NCBI GenBank assembly: GCA_031366885.1
Contig: JANLPB010000133.1
Location: 1-28,435 of the forward strand
Length of the DNA stretch: 28,435 nt
From: UBA668 sp031366885
GTDB taxonomy: Bacteria > Actinomycetota > Acidimicrobiia > Acidimicrobiales > Ilumatobacteraceae
Direction: 5' to 3'
Shown piece after piece: positions 21,363 through 28,435 of this stretch. Within the stretch, counting starts at the first letter, position 1, and every line of letters starts with the position of its first letter. Below the pieces are notes generated by a model, which saw nothing but the letters and a program-made list of their open reading frames with translations, was not told the DNA's origin and did no database searches. A program made the translations under genes and the position numbers.

Positions 21363-22717
21363 GAGTTGGTCTCCTCCACACGACTGCGTGCCGTGCCGTT
21401 AGCGAATGTGGTGATGATCTGGTCGCCAGGCTGCACCTGGGCGGCATCGCGCACCGCGCGCCCGTCGGCAGTACGGGTGATGCTCCAGCCACGGGCCATC
21501 GTGTGTACCGGGTCGAGCAAGCGGACGCGTTCTTCGACGGCGTCAAGGTGGCGCAACTCGGGGTCGAGGCGCTGCGGGGTACGCCGCAGAGCGGTGGCCG
21601 CGACCGCGAGACGCGTGTCGGCGCGCTCCACCACCCGGCTGGCACCGATGCCCACGCGCCGGGCGCGTTGTGAGAGGCGCTCGTCGGCACGACCGACCGC
21701 TGCCACAACACGGAGGCGAATGCCGTTGGCCAGCTCGGCCACGTCGGTGGCGGCGGCCGTGACGCCACGCTCGACCTTGCGCTCGATTGCCATCCACAGC
21801 TGCTCGGTTCGCTGCTGAAATGCGATCACGTGCTCAACCAGCGCCGCCGCGCAGGCAGTCGGAGTTTTGAGTGCGGTGTGCGCGACCTCGTCGGCAACGC
21901 TGCGGTCAATCTCGTGTCCCAACCCGGTGAACACGGGGACTGGCGACAGCGCGATGGCAGTGGCGATGGCCTCGTGGTCGAAAGTGGCTAGCTCGCTGCG
22001 GCTGCCGCCACCACGAATGACGACGAGGGCGTCGAGGTCACGAGAACGGGCGAGCGTGCGAACGGCAGCGGTGACCTCGGTGACCGCCCATTCGCCCTGC
22101 ACCCGCACATCGATCACCCGCAGTTGGAAGGCGAGCCCGCTGCGCTCGATCTCGTGCACGAAATCGGCCCAGGCCGCGCTGGCCGTACTGGTCACCACAC
22201 CGACGCGCATCGGGGCGGGCGGAACCTTGCGGCCACGGTTGCGGTCGTACAGGCCGGTGGCCACCAGGCGTCGAACGACGTCGTCGCGTTGCAAAGCCAG
22301 TTCGCCCAGCGTGAAACGCGGGTCGATACCGCTCATCTTCAGACCCAGCTGGCCCGACGGAGCGAAGAAGTCGAGATGGCCGAAGATGCGCACCTTGAGA
22401 CCGTCGGCCAGCCGCAAGCGGTTCTTCATCAGCAGTGGCTTCAGCCGCGCCTGGGCTGGAGCGAAGAACTGCACGTTGATGGCGGCCTTGCCATCCTCCG
22501 AGTCCTCCACGAGTCGAAAGTAGGCGTGCGGCCCGCGAACGCTCCACCCTTGGATCTCCCCGCGGACCCAGACCCCATCGGTGAACGAGCGGCGCATGGC
22601 CCCATTGATGGCGTCGGCCAGCTCGCCGACGGAGTACGTGGGAACGCCACCGCCGTCGTTCTCCACCTCCAGGTCGAAGCCCGGTTGGCTGTACTGCGGG
22701 TGGCCAGCGCGAGACAT
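21359..22717 (-). CDS. xseA: Exodeoxyribonuclease VII large subunit
   Basis: 452 residues. The N-terminal OB fold (about 27-130) has TYSVGELADAINGAM and VRGEIQGWSVRGPHAYFRL. The catalytic domain has GVVTSTASAAWADF, IRGGGSRSELATFDHE and GLGHEIDRSVADEVAH followed by TPTACA. A long helical C-terminal region then binds XseB. Family length and motifs are complete. ExoVII degrades single-stranded DNA in repair and resolves some protein-DNA adducts. ATG 22717 follows a TAACCT -10 by 8 nt; that box overlaps the rmuC stop, so xseA-xseB can be transcribed separately from rmuC. Confidence 0.95.
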   Translation of the reverse strand: MSRAGHPQYSQPGFDLEVENDGGGVPTYSVGELADAINGAMRRSFTDGVWVRGEIQGWSVRGPHAYFRLVEDSEDGKAAINVQFFAPAQARLKPLLMKNRLRLADGLKVRIFGHLDFFAPSGQLGLKMSGIDPRFTLGELALQRDDVVRRLVATGLYDRNRGRKVPPAPMRVGVVTSTASAAWADFVHEIERSGLAFQLRVIDVRVQGEWAVTEVTAAVRTLARSRDLDALVVIRGGGSRSELATFDHEAIATAIALSPVPVFTGLGHEIDRSVADEVAHTALKTPTACAAALVEHVIAFQQRTEQLWMAIERKVERGVTAAATDVAELANGIRLRVVAAVGRADERLSQRARRVGIGASRVVERADTRLAVAATALRRTPQRLDPELRHLDAVEERVRLLDPVHTMARGWSITRTADGRAVRDAAQVQPGDQIITTFANGTARSRVEETNS

Positions 22718-22725
22718 CGCGGCAG

Positions 22726-22731
22726 AGGTTA
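22726..22731 (-). promoter_or_regulatory. -10 element TAACCT for xseA-xseB, probable leaderless promoter
   Basis: On the minus strand TAACCT is followed by 8 nt and ATG 22717. The box overlaps the last codons of rmuC. Confidence 0.55.
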
Positions 22732-23997
22732 CGCGCCCAGCTCGCGAACATTGTCGAAGTCGGGTTCCTCCAGCTCGCCGAACAGCTCACCGTCGATGGG
22801 CAACAGCTGCTTCTTGCGCAGGTCTTCGATGGAATTCAAGGGGCGCTCGAGCGCCCGCCGACGGGTGGTGGCCAGCTCCTCGAACGAGCGATTGACCGTT
22901 TCGAACTGTCGACGAACCCGGTCGACCTGTTCGGTGTACTTCGACCACTGCTGGTCGAACCTGCCCAGCAGCCCGAGGATTTCTTTGCTGGTCTGCTCGA
23001 TCATGAAGTTGTCGAACGCCTGGCGAATGACGCCGAGGAAGGCGAACAGTGTGAGCGGCGAGCAGATGACGACGTGCTGCGCCATCGCTTCCTCCACCAA
23101 ACCGGTGTCGGACTCGTGGATGAACGCCGCCAGGCTCTCGTTGGGGACGAACAGCAGCACGTTGTCGACCGTGGGCCGGTCGTCGGCCTGGGCGTACTCG
23201 CGCTTTGCCAGTTCTTTCACACGGGCACGGACGTCTCGCACGAAGGTGGCGCGGTGCGCCGAACGCTCGGCCTCGGTGCCAGCCTCCAAGAACTTCAGGT
23301 ACGACGCCATGGGGAACTTGACGTCCATGAAGAGCACGTGCCCTTTTGGCAGGACGAACGTGAAGTCAGGAATACCGGTGCCATCGCCCGCCACGGCCGT
23401 GCGCTTGAAGTAGTTGACCTTCTCCTGCATGCCCGCCATGCGCAACACGTCTTCGGCCATGCGCTCGCCCCACTGACCTCGGGCGTTGGATGAGGCCAAC
23501 GCCTCGCGCAAGCTGCTGGTGGTACCGGCGAGCGACTGCGTAATCTCGGTGTGCACCTGCAGGCTGCGGTCGACCTGGCCGAACCGCTCACTGGTGGACT
23601 CGCCCAGCTGCTGCACCAATTGCGACAGCCGACCAAGGTCGGCATGCACGCCTGCCTGCACTTCGCCGAGCTTGGCGTCGATGAGCTCTTGACGACCTGC
23701 CAGTGACGCATCGGACGCCTGAGTGTGGGCGCCGAGTTGCTCGCGGGTGAACATGACTGCCTGCTCGACCGCCGCCTGCACTGCCATGTCACGCTCGCGA
23801 GATGCCCGCTCGTTGGCCTGGGCCACCGCGGCCGCCACGGCCTGCTGCACCATGTGCTGGGGCACCTCCATGACCACCGGCTGCGCCTGCTGTGCAGCCG
23901 AGAGGGGCGCAACGCGACGGTTGGCCAGCAGCCACGCGATGGCGGCGGCTGCACCAACGAGGAGGGCAACGAGTACGACTTCCATACCCCTCATCAT
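22729..23997 (-). CDS. rmuC: DNA recombination protein RmuC
   Basis: 422 residues from ATG 23997. An N-terminal membrane helix (VVLVALLVGAAAAIAWLLA) is followed by a coiled coil (about 35-175) and the RmuC nuclease-like core. Core motifs are SSNARGQWGERMAEDVL, PDFTFVLPKGHVLFMDVKFP and DNVLLFVPNESLAAFI, then a second coiled coil near the end. RmuC limits inversions at short inverted repeats in E. coli; its biochemical action is not settled. ATG 23985 is an alternative start that loses 4 residues and keeps the helix. It lies 11 bp upstream of xseA, so three DNA-metabolism genes form a set. Confidence 0.9.
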   Translation of the reverse strand: MMRGMEVVLVALLVGAAAAIAWLLANRRVAPLSAAQQAQPVVMEVPQHMVQQAVAAAVAQANERASRERDMAVQAAVEQAVMFTREQLGAHTQASDASLAGRQELIDAKLGEVQAGVHADLGRLSQLVQQLGESTSERFGQVDRSLQVHTEITQSLAGTTSSLREALASSNARGQWGERMAEDVLRMAGMQEKVNYFKRTAVAGDGTGIPDFTFVLPKGHVLFMDVKFPMASYLKFLEAGTEAERSAHRATFVRDVRARVKELAKREYAQADDRPTVDNVLLFVPNESLAAFIHESDTGLVEEAMAQHVVICSPLTLFAFLGVIRQAFDNFMIEQTSKEILGLLGRFDQQWSKYTEQVDRVRRQFETVNRSFEELATTRRRALERPLNSIEDLRKKQLLPIDGELFGELEEPDFDNVRELGA

Positions 23998-24081
23998 GGC
24001 CAGAGGGTGTGACATGGTTCGCGGATGACCGAAAACCCCAGGTCAGCGGGCCATCATCGCCGCTGCGCCCTCAGCGCCCTG

Positions 24082-24225
24082 ATCCGAGTGGCACGCCGCC
24101 GGTGCGAGTGGCATCCGCCCATCCGAGTGGGTACTCGCATCCCGGGGTGCGAGTGCTCACTCGCATGGCGGCGTGGCACTCGGACTGGCGGCGTGGCACT
24201 CGCACCGGCGGCGTGGCACTCGGAC
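24082..24225. repeat. Array of 20-bp GC-rich units with an internal orientation switch
   Basis: On the right, three tandem 20-bp units follow without gaps (24166-24185, 24186-24205, 24206-24225). The consensus is YGGCGGCGTGGCACTCGSAC and differences are limited to one or two bases. On the left are diverged copies in opposite orientation, starting at about 24082, 24102 and 24121 (ATCCGAGTGGCACGCCGCC is nearly the reverse complement of a right unit). At the centre TGCGAGTG-CT-CACTCGCA (24148-24165) is a perfect 8-bp-arm palindrome. The array lies after the ABC-exporter stop and before rmuC. It could fold into a large cruciform or RNA structure, act as a terminator, or bind a protein. No coding frame is convincing. 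Confidence 0.8.
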
Positions 24226-24232
24226 CTTGGAG

Positions 24233-26095
24233 CTAGACGGTGGCCGCGGTTTCGCCGGCGCGGACTTGGGCGGCGTAGACGCCGTCGAGCGCGAGCAGCT
24301 CGTCGTGTGTGCCCTGCTCCACGATGCGGCCGCCTTCCAACACCACGATGCGGTCGGCGTCACGAATGGTGGAGAGGCGGTGAGCGATCACCAGCGCCGT
24401 GCGCCCACGGAGGGCTTCTTCCAACGCCGCCTGCACATGCGCCTCGTTCTCGTTGTCGAGGTGGCTAGTGGCCTCGTCGAGGATCATTACCGCCGGATTC
24501 TTCAGCAGCAGACGAGCGATCGCCAGCCGCTGCTTCTCGCCACCGCTGAGGCGATAACCGCGCTCGCCAACGATGGTCTCGTAGCCATCGGGCAGCAAAG
24601 AAATGGTGTCGTGAATCCGCGCCCCACGGCACGCCGCGTCGAGTTCTGCATCGGTTGCATCGGGCTTCGCATACCGAAGGTTGGCGCCGATCGACTCGTG
24701 AAACAGATGCGGGTCCTGGCTGACCACGCCGATGGCCTCACGCAACGAGTGCTGCGTGAGATCGCGCACGTCGTGCCCGTCAACTGTCAACACGCCGCCG
24801 GTGACGTCGTACAGCCGTGGCACCAGGCCCGACATCGTGGTCTTGCCGGAGCCCGATGCGCCCACCAAGGCAACCGTCTCGCCCGGCTCAATCACCAGCG
24901 ACACGCCTTGCAGCACGTCGTAGTCGGGGTCCGACGCAACGAAGGCGGACGGAGCCTCCAGCGACTTCACGGTCACGTCGGCGGCGGCGGGATAACGGAA
25001 CCACACATCGCTGAACTCGACGCGTCCCCGAGGTGCGACGAGGTCGATGGCACCCGGGCGATCCGTGATCGGCTCGGGCGCGTCCAGCACTTCGAAGACA
25101 CGCTCGAAGCTGACCATGGCGGTCATCAGATCGACGCGCGCATTGGTGAGACCGGTGAGCGGCTGGTACACCCGCGTGACCAGTGCGGCCAGCAACACCA
25201 GGTCGCCAATATTGATGTTGCCGCTGACGACCAAATGCGCGCCAACGCCATAGATGGCCGCGGCACCCAGCGCGCCCACCAAGCCCAGCGCAACGAAGAA
25301 AACTCGACCCAACATGGCGGCCCGGATGCCCGTGTCGCGCACTCGCACAGCGCGACTGGCGAACAACGAGACTTCATCATTTTGGCGACCGAACAGCTTC
25401 ACCAGCAGGGCGCCCGCCACGTTGAACCGCTCGGCCATTTGCGAGTTCATCTCGGCGTTCGTCGACATGTTCTCTCGTGAGATCACCTGGAGGCGCGCCC
25501 CCACTCGCTTCGCCGGAATGATGAAAATGGGCAGCACCACCAACGCCAGCAGCGTGAGCCGCCATTCAACGGCGGCCATCGCAATCAGAGTGGTCGCGAG
25601 CACGACCACATTGCTGACCACGCTGCCCAGCGTGCTGGTCACCGCCGTTTGCGCGCCGACCACGTCGTTGTTCAGGCGGCTGGTGAGCGCGCCAGTTTGA
25701 GTACGAGTGAAAAACGCAATCGGCATCCGCTGCACCTTCGCGAACAATGCCACGCGCAGGTCGTAGATCAGACCTTCGCCAATATGCGCGCTACACCACC
25801 GCTGCACAATCGCGAGTCCCGCACTCACCAGTGCAGCAAGAACAACGACCAATGCCAACAACGTGATCTGCGAGCGATCCTTGTTGGGGATCGCGTCGTC
25901 GATAATGCTGCGGAACGCGAAGGCGGGGATCAGCTCGACCAGCGCGGAGACCACGATGGCGGTCAAGAACAGGACAATCGTTCGTCGGTATGGCCTGGCG
26001 AACTGCCATGCGCGACGCAGGGAATTGCGCTGCAGCTTCTTGCCTTTCACCGCGTCGGAGTCACCCGGCATCAACATGTGTGGTCCCATACGCAT
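24233..26095 (-). CDS. ABC exporter, fused membrane and ATPase half-transporter
   Basis: 620 residues. The membrane domain (about 30-330) has six helices and the type I exporter coupling segment RMPIAFFTRTQTGALTSRLNND. The ATPase domain (about 355-610) has the A-loop Tyr (FRYP), Walker A GASGSGKTT (412-420), Q-loop Gln460, signature LSGGEKQR (516-523), Walker B VMILDEATSHLD and H-loop His572. Between FRYP and the next strand is an insert of about 20 residues. It probably works as a homodimer, exporting a lipid, peptide or drug; the substrate is unknown. The ORF is open to 26452, but that extension overlaps the divergent lipoprotein gene. TATCCT 7 nt before ATG 26095 supports the shorter start. 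The HMLMPGDSD N-terminus is short and cytosolic. Confidence 0.93.
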   Translation of the reverse strand: MRMGPHMLMPGDSDAVKGKKLQRNSLRRAWQFARPYRRTIVLFLTAIVVSALVELIPAFAFRSIIDDAIPNKDRSQITLLALVVVLAALVSAGLAIVQRWCSAHIGEGLIYDLRVALFAKVQRMPIAFFTRTQTGALTSRLNNDVVGAQTAVTSTLGSVVSNVVVLATTLIAMAAVEWRLTLLALVVLPIFIIPAKRVGARLQVISRENMSTNAEMNSQMAERFNVAGALLVKLFGRQNDEVSLFASRAVRVRDTGIRAAMLGRVFFVALGLVGALGAAAIYGVGAHLVVSGNINIGDLVLLAALVTRVYQPLTGLTNARVDLMTAMVSFERVFEVLDAPEPITDRPGAIDLVAPRGRVEFSDVWFRYPAAADVTVKSLEAPSAFVASDPDYDVLQGVSLVIEPGETVALVGASGSGKTTMSGLVPRLYDVTGGVLTVDGHDVRDLTQHSLREAIGVVSQDPHLFHESIGANLRYAKPDATDAELDAACRGARIHDTISLLPDGYETIVGERGYRLSGGEKQRLAIARLLLKNPAVMILDEATSHLDNENEAHVQAALEEALRGRTALVIAHRLSTIRDADRIVVLEGGRIVEQGTHDELLALDGVYAAQVRAGETAATV

Positions 26096-26102
26096 GGCAC
26101 CG

Positions 26103-26108
26103 AGGATA
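26103..26108 (-). promoter_or_regulatory. -10 element TATCCT for the ABC exporter, probable leaderless promoter
   Basis: On the minus strand TATCCT is followed by 7 nt and ATG 26095. It lies only 20 bp from the oppositely facing -10 of the lipoprotein gene, so one regulator could control both. Confidence 0.55.
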
Positions 26109-26128
26109 CGGACGAGGCCGACCACTTC

Positions 26129-26134
26129 TACGAT
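26129..26134 (+). promoter_or_regulatory. -10 element TACGAT for the TAP-like lipoprotein, probable leaderless promoter
   Basis: TACGAT lies 7 nt before ATG 26142, in the 46-bp divergent gap with the ABC exporter. Confidence 0.5.
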
Positions 26135-26141
26135 GTCGCCC

Positions 26142-27749
26142 ATGCCCCGCCGACATGCCTTCGTTCTCGCATGCTGGGTGGTCGGGGCCACACTCACGGC
26201 GTGCGGCGACGGCATCAACGAAGGCGCCAATGAGGGCCGCGGCACCCGCGGCACCATCGACGGCGTGACGCTGCACAGCGCCGACACAGTCGTGCCCGAG
26301 ACGACCCTCGCCGGTTCCGACACCAGCCAGACCGACGGCACCAGCCAGACCGACGGCACTGATGCTGCGGCGACACCCGTTGACGCGGCCGCCATCCAGT
26401 GGATCGAGGTGGACGCTGGCATCGACGAGGGGTCCCTGGTCGTGCCGCGCAACTACGCCGACCCGACCGGCGCCACATTCACGCTGCACGTCATGCGGCA
26501 CCGCGCCCTCGACGCCACGAAGCGAATTGGGTCGCTGTTGGTCAATCCGGGTGGCCCCGGTTACGCCGGCAGCGGTCTCGCCGAAAACGCCGGCGCGATC
26601 TATGGCAACGAGCTGCTGGATCGTTTCGACATCATCGGCTGGGACCCGCGTGGTACCGGGCTCAGCCAACCCGCCGTTGACTGCATCGACGATTACGACA
26701 AGTACTTCGGGCTGGACTCGTCGCCCGACACGCCCGCCGAGCGCCGACAGCTCGTCGACATCGGCACTGATTTCGGAGACCAGTGCATGCGTAAGAACAG
26801 CAACGTCCTTCCGTTCATCAGCACCGAGAATTCCGCTCGCGACATCGACTCCATTCGGCGGGCCTTGGGCGAGGAACGCATCTCGTATTTCGGCTTCAGC
26901 TACGGCAGCGAACTCGGTGCTACCTGGGCGACGATCTTCCCCGACACAGTCCGCGCCGCGGTCCTCGATGGAGCGGTCGATCCGACGGTGGGGTATCTGC
27001 AGCAGAATCTTCAGCAGGCAGCCGGCTTCGAAGCCACCTTCGCGACCTTCCTGGCGAATTGCAGCGCCACGCCGACGTGCGCGTTCAATAATGGCGGTCA
27101 CGCCGAGGACGCGTACGACGCGCTGGCCGAAGCGATCGATGCCAACCCGATCACGGTGGACCCTGACCGCACCGATGTGACGCAGGGGGTACTCACGACT
27201 GCGGTGTCGGACGCCATGTACGACCAGAGCTACTGGCCGCTACTGGAGACCGCCCTCTCCGACCTGCAGTCTGGAAACGGACAGGGAGTTCTCGACCTGT
27301 ACGACGACTACTACGGCTACTACGGCGACGGATGGGACGACTCGCTGGAGGCGTACTTCGCGATCGGCTGCCTCGACGACCCCGGCAGCACCGGCCCTGA
27401 CGACCTGTACTCGCACGAGGCCGAGTTCGCCGCCGCGGCACCGCGCCTGGGCCGCGCGTGGATGGCCGAGCTGACCTTCTGCTCGGTGTGGCCCGTGCCC
27501 GCGGCGCCCGCCGTCACCATCACCGGCGATAGCGCAGGCCCAATCGTCGTCGTCGGCACCACCGGCGACCCGGCGACGCCGCTGCAGAGCACGCGCAACA
27601 TGGCCGCGGCCCTGGAGGACGGGCACCTGGTTGTCGTCACGGCTGACCAACACACGGGCTACGGCGTCAACCAATGCGTCAACGACGCCGTCGAGAACTA
27701 CCTCATCGATCCAACCGTCGCGCTCGACACCGAGATCACCTGCGGCTGA
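26142..27749 (+). CDS. TAP-family (S33) alpha/beta-hydrolase lipoprotein
   Basis: 535 residues. The signal peptide ends in a lipobox LTAC, so the mature protein is anchored at Cys21. A disordered Thr/Asp-rich linker (about 25-85) contains a repeated TSQTDG. The hydrolase domain has LLVNPGGPGYAGSG (oxyanion loop), FDIIGWDPRGTGLSQP, the nucleophile elbow FGFSYGSELG with Ser253, and a C-terminal TAP-like part with VVGTTGDPATPLQS and DQHTGYG (His504). Relatives include Streptomyces tripeptidyl aminopeptidases and mycobacterial proteases of the CaeA/Hip1 group, which act outside the cell on short peptides or esters. The exact substrate is unknown. It is divergent from the ABC exporter and followed by a paralogue. 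Confidence 0.9.
   Translation: MPRRHAFVLACWVVGATLTACGDGINEGANEGRGTRGTIDGVTLHSADTVVPETTLAGSDTSQTDGTSQTDGTDAAATPVDAAAIQWIEVDAGIDEGSLVVPRNYADPTGATFTLHVMRHRALDATKRIGSLLVNPGGPGYAGSGLAENAGAIYGNELLDRFDIIGWDPRGTGLSQPAVDCIDDYDKYFGLDSSPDTPAERRQLVDIGTDFGDQCMRKNSNVLPFISTENSARDIDSIRRALGEERISYFGFSYGSELGATWATIFPDTVRAAVLDGAVDPTVGYLQQNLQQAAGFEATFATFLANCSATPTCAFNNGGHAEDAYDALAEAIDANPITVDPDRTDVTQGVLTTAVSDAMYDQSYWPLLETALSDLQSGNGQGVLDLYDDYYGYYGDGWDDSLEAYFAIGCLDDPGSTGPDDLYSHEAEFAAAAPRLGRAWMAELTFCSVWPVPAAPAVTITGDSAGPIVVVGTTGDPATPLQSTRNMAAALEDGHLVVVTADQHTGYGVNQCVNDAVENYLIDPTVALDTEITCG
26322..26357 (+). repeat. In-frame 18-bp tandem duplication
   Basis: ACCAGCCAGACCGACGGC occurs twice without a gap and encodes the repeated TSQTDG in the linker of the lipoprotein hydrolase. 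The copies are identical in DNA, which suggests a recent slip. It changes only linker length. Confidence 0.85.
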
Positions 27750-27764
27750 CCACCTGCGGCTGAC
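27737..27764 (+). repeat. 14-bp tandem duplication across the stop codon
   Basis: CACCTGCGGCTGAC is present twice in a row. The first copy contains the TGA stop (27747-27749) of the TAP-like gene, and the second sits just after it. The gene therefore ends within a recent duplication that leaves the encoded protein unchanged. Confidence 0.8.
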
Positions 27765-27787
27765 GGCGCGCCGACCGGACCACGCCG

Positions 27788-27793
27788 TAGCCT
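27788..27793 (+). promoter_or_regulatory. -10 element TAGCCT for the second TAP-like gene, probable leaderless promoter
   Basis: TAGCCT lies 8 nt before ATG 27802. The second paralogue thus has its own promoter rather than relying only on readthrough. Confidence 0.55.
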
Positions 27794-27801
27794 GCCTGCC
27801 C

Positions 27802-28435
27802 ATGCGTCGCACCCTGATCACCTTCGTCGCGTCGCTTTGGTTGCTGGCCGCATGCGCCAATGGCAGCGACGTGTCGTCGACCAACGCGTCGACGAAGTCA
27901 TCAACGGACGCGTCCGGCGCGTCGAACGGGTCGAGCAGCGACGCCTTCGAGTGGCAGGACTTCGGCGCCGACGGCACCGTGCAGACCGGCCACCTGGAGG
28001 TGCCGATCGATTACGCACACCCGTCAGGCGGCACCTTCGATCTCTACGTCGCTCGCCATCTGGCCGACCCTGCGAAGCGGATCGGCAGCCTGCTGGTCAA
28101 TCCCGGCGGCCCCGGCTTCGGGGGCAGCGACTGGGCGCTCTATGCCGATCAGGTGTACGGCCAGGACCTGCTGGACCAGTTCGACATCGTCGGCTGGGAC
28201 CCACGTGGCACCGGTCTCACCACGCCGGCCATCGACTGCACCGATGACTACGACCATTTCTACGCGAGCCTGGATGTCACCCCCGACGATGCAGGCGAGC
28301 GCGCACAGATCGTCGACACGGCAAAGGAGTTCGCACAGGACTGCGCCACCAAGAACGCCGACATCATCGACTTCGTCGGCACCAACAACTCGGCGCGCGA
28401 CATGGACGCCATTCGCGCTGCGCTCGGCGAGTCAA
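27802..28435 (+). CDS. Second TAP-family hydrolase lipoprotein, N-terminal part (runs off window)
   Basis: 211 residues are visible from ATG 27802, with no stop before the window end. The signal peptide MRRTLITFVASLWLLAAC carries a lipobox (LAAC, Cys18). A Ser/Thr-rich linker (about 22-46) follows. The hydrolase domain has GHLEVPIDYAHPSGG, RIGSLLVNPGGPGFGGSD, FDIVGWDPRGTGLTTPAIDC and NNSARDMDAIRAALGE. It matches the preceding gene segment by segment, including the Asp/Tyr-rich DDYD stretch and the spacing of cysteines, so the pair is a tandem duplication. The nucleophile elbow should come just beyond the window. The linker differs fully between the two, so the copies are not recent. Confidence 0.88.
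   Translation, partial: MRRTLITFVASLWLLAACANGSDVSSTNASTKSSTDASGASNGSSSDAFEWQDFGADGTVQTGHLEVPIDYAHPSGGTFDLYVARHLADPAKRIGSLLVNPGGPGFGGSDWALYADQVYGQDLLDQFDIVGWDPRGTGLTTPAIDCTDDYDHFYASLDVTPDDAGERAQIVDTAKEFAQDCATKNADIIDFVGTNNSARDMDAIRAALGES

Noticed and set aside
24082..24225. CRISPR array
   Set aside because: Units are contiguous without spacers, diverge from unit to unit, change orientation, and no cas gene is nearby.
24233..26452. Long form of the ABC exporter (739 residues)
   Set aside because: The extra N-terminus overlaps the divergent lipoprotein gene's signal peptide and linker and lacks family similarity; a -10 box sits just before ATG 26095.

Overview
The window is high-GC bacterial DNA that reads as Actinomycetota. 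The best anchor is the block at 4.6-13 kb: crgA, trpG, pknB, pbpA, rodA, pstP, fhaB, fhaA. It has the same order and relative orientation as the cell-division/Ser-Thr-kinase locus near the origin of Mycobacterium tuberculosis, but with one kinase (no pknA) and a very short FhaA. GTG starts, Thr-rich secreted tails and probable leaderless starts fit an early-branching actinobacterium such as Acidimicrobiia. That placement is an inference; no rRNA is present to test it.

Layout. 1-1.5 kb: the 3' end of a MarR regulator, a wrecked transglutaminase-like gene, and a dienelactone hydrolase. 1.5-1.8 kb: a relatively AT-rich gap with a LexA-type palindrome and TACGT repeats. 1.8-4.5 kb: a BrkB/YihY membrane protein, a thiolase, and a small membrane-anchored Cys-motif protein. 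4.5-13 kb: a convergent gap with an inverted pair of DnaA-box-like sites, then the division/kinase block. The six-gene run fhaA-fhaB-pstP-rodA-pbpA-pknB is read leftward from one promoter, with overlaps or gaps of a few bases. 13-16 kb: aat (N-end rule aminoacyl transferase) and a MeaA-type B12-dependent acyl-CoA mutase. 16-18.7 kb: a probable Fe(II) oxygenase, a LysM lipoprotein, and two abutting alpha/beta-hydrolase genes, the second lacking the nucleophile. 18.7-24 kb: a leftward series of polyprenyl synthase, Eis-type acetyltransferase, xseB, xseA and rmuC. 24-24.2 kb: an intergenic repeat array with copies in both orientations. 24.2-28.4 kb: an ABC exporter divergent from two tandem TAP-family lipoprotein hydrolases, the second cut by the window end.

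How the genes work together. PknB senses the wall through PASTA repeats, PstP reverses its phosphorylation, and the two FHA proteins read phosphothreonine. RodA and PbpA form the polymerase/transpeptidase pair, and CrgA is a divisome scaffold. XseA/XseB and RmuC are DNA-metabolism factors. The thiolase and the mutase belong to acyl-CoA metabolism.

A theme across the window is a TANNNT hexamer (often TAGCCT or TAACCT) 6-10 nt upstream of many start codons, which points to leaderless transcripts. I used it to choose several starts. I do not see one clear new multi-gene system. The best leads are the repeat array, the LexA-like control region, the active/inactive hydrolase pair and the leaderless-promoter pattern.
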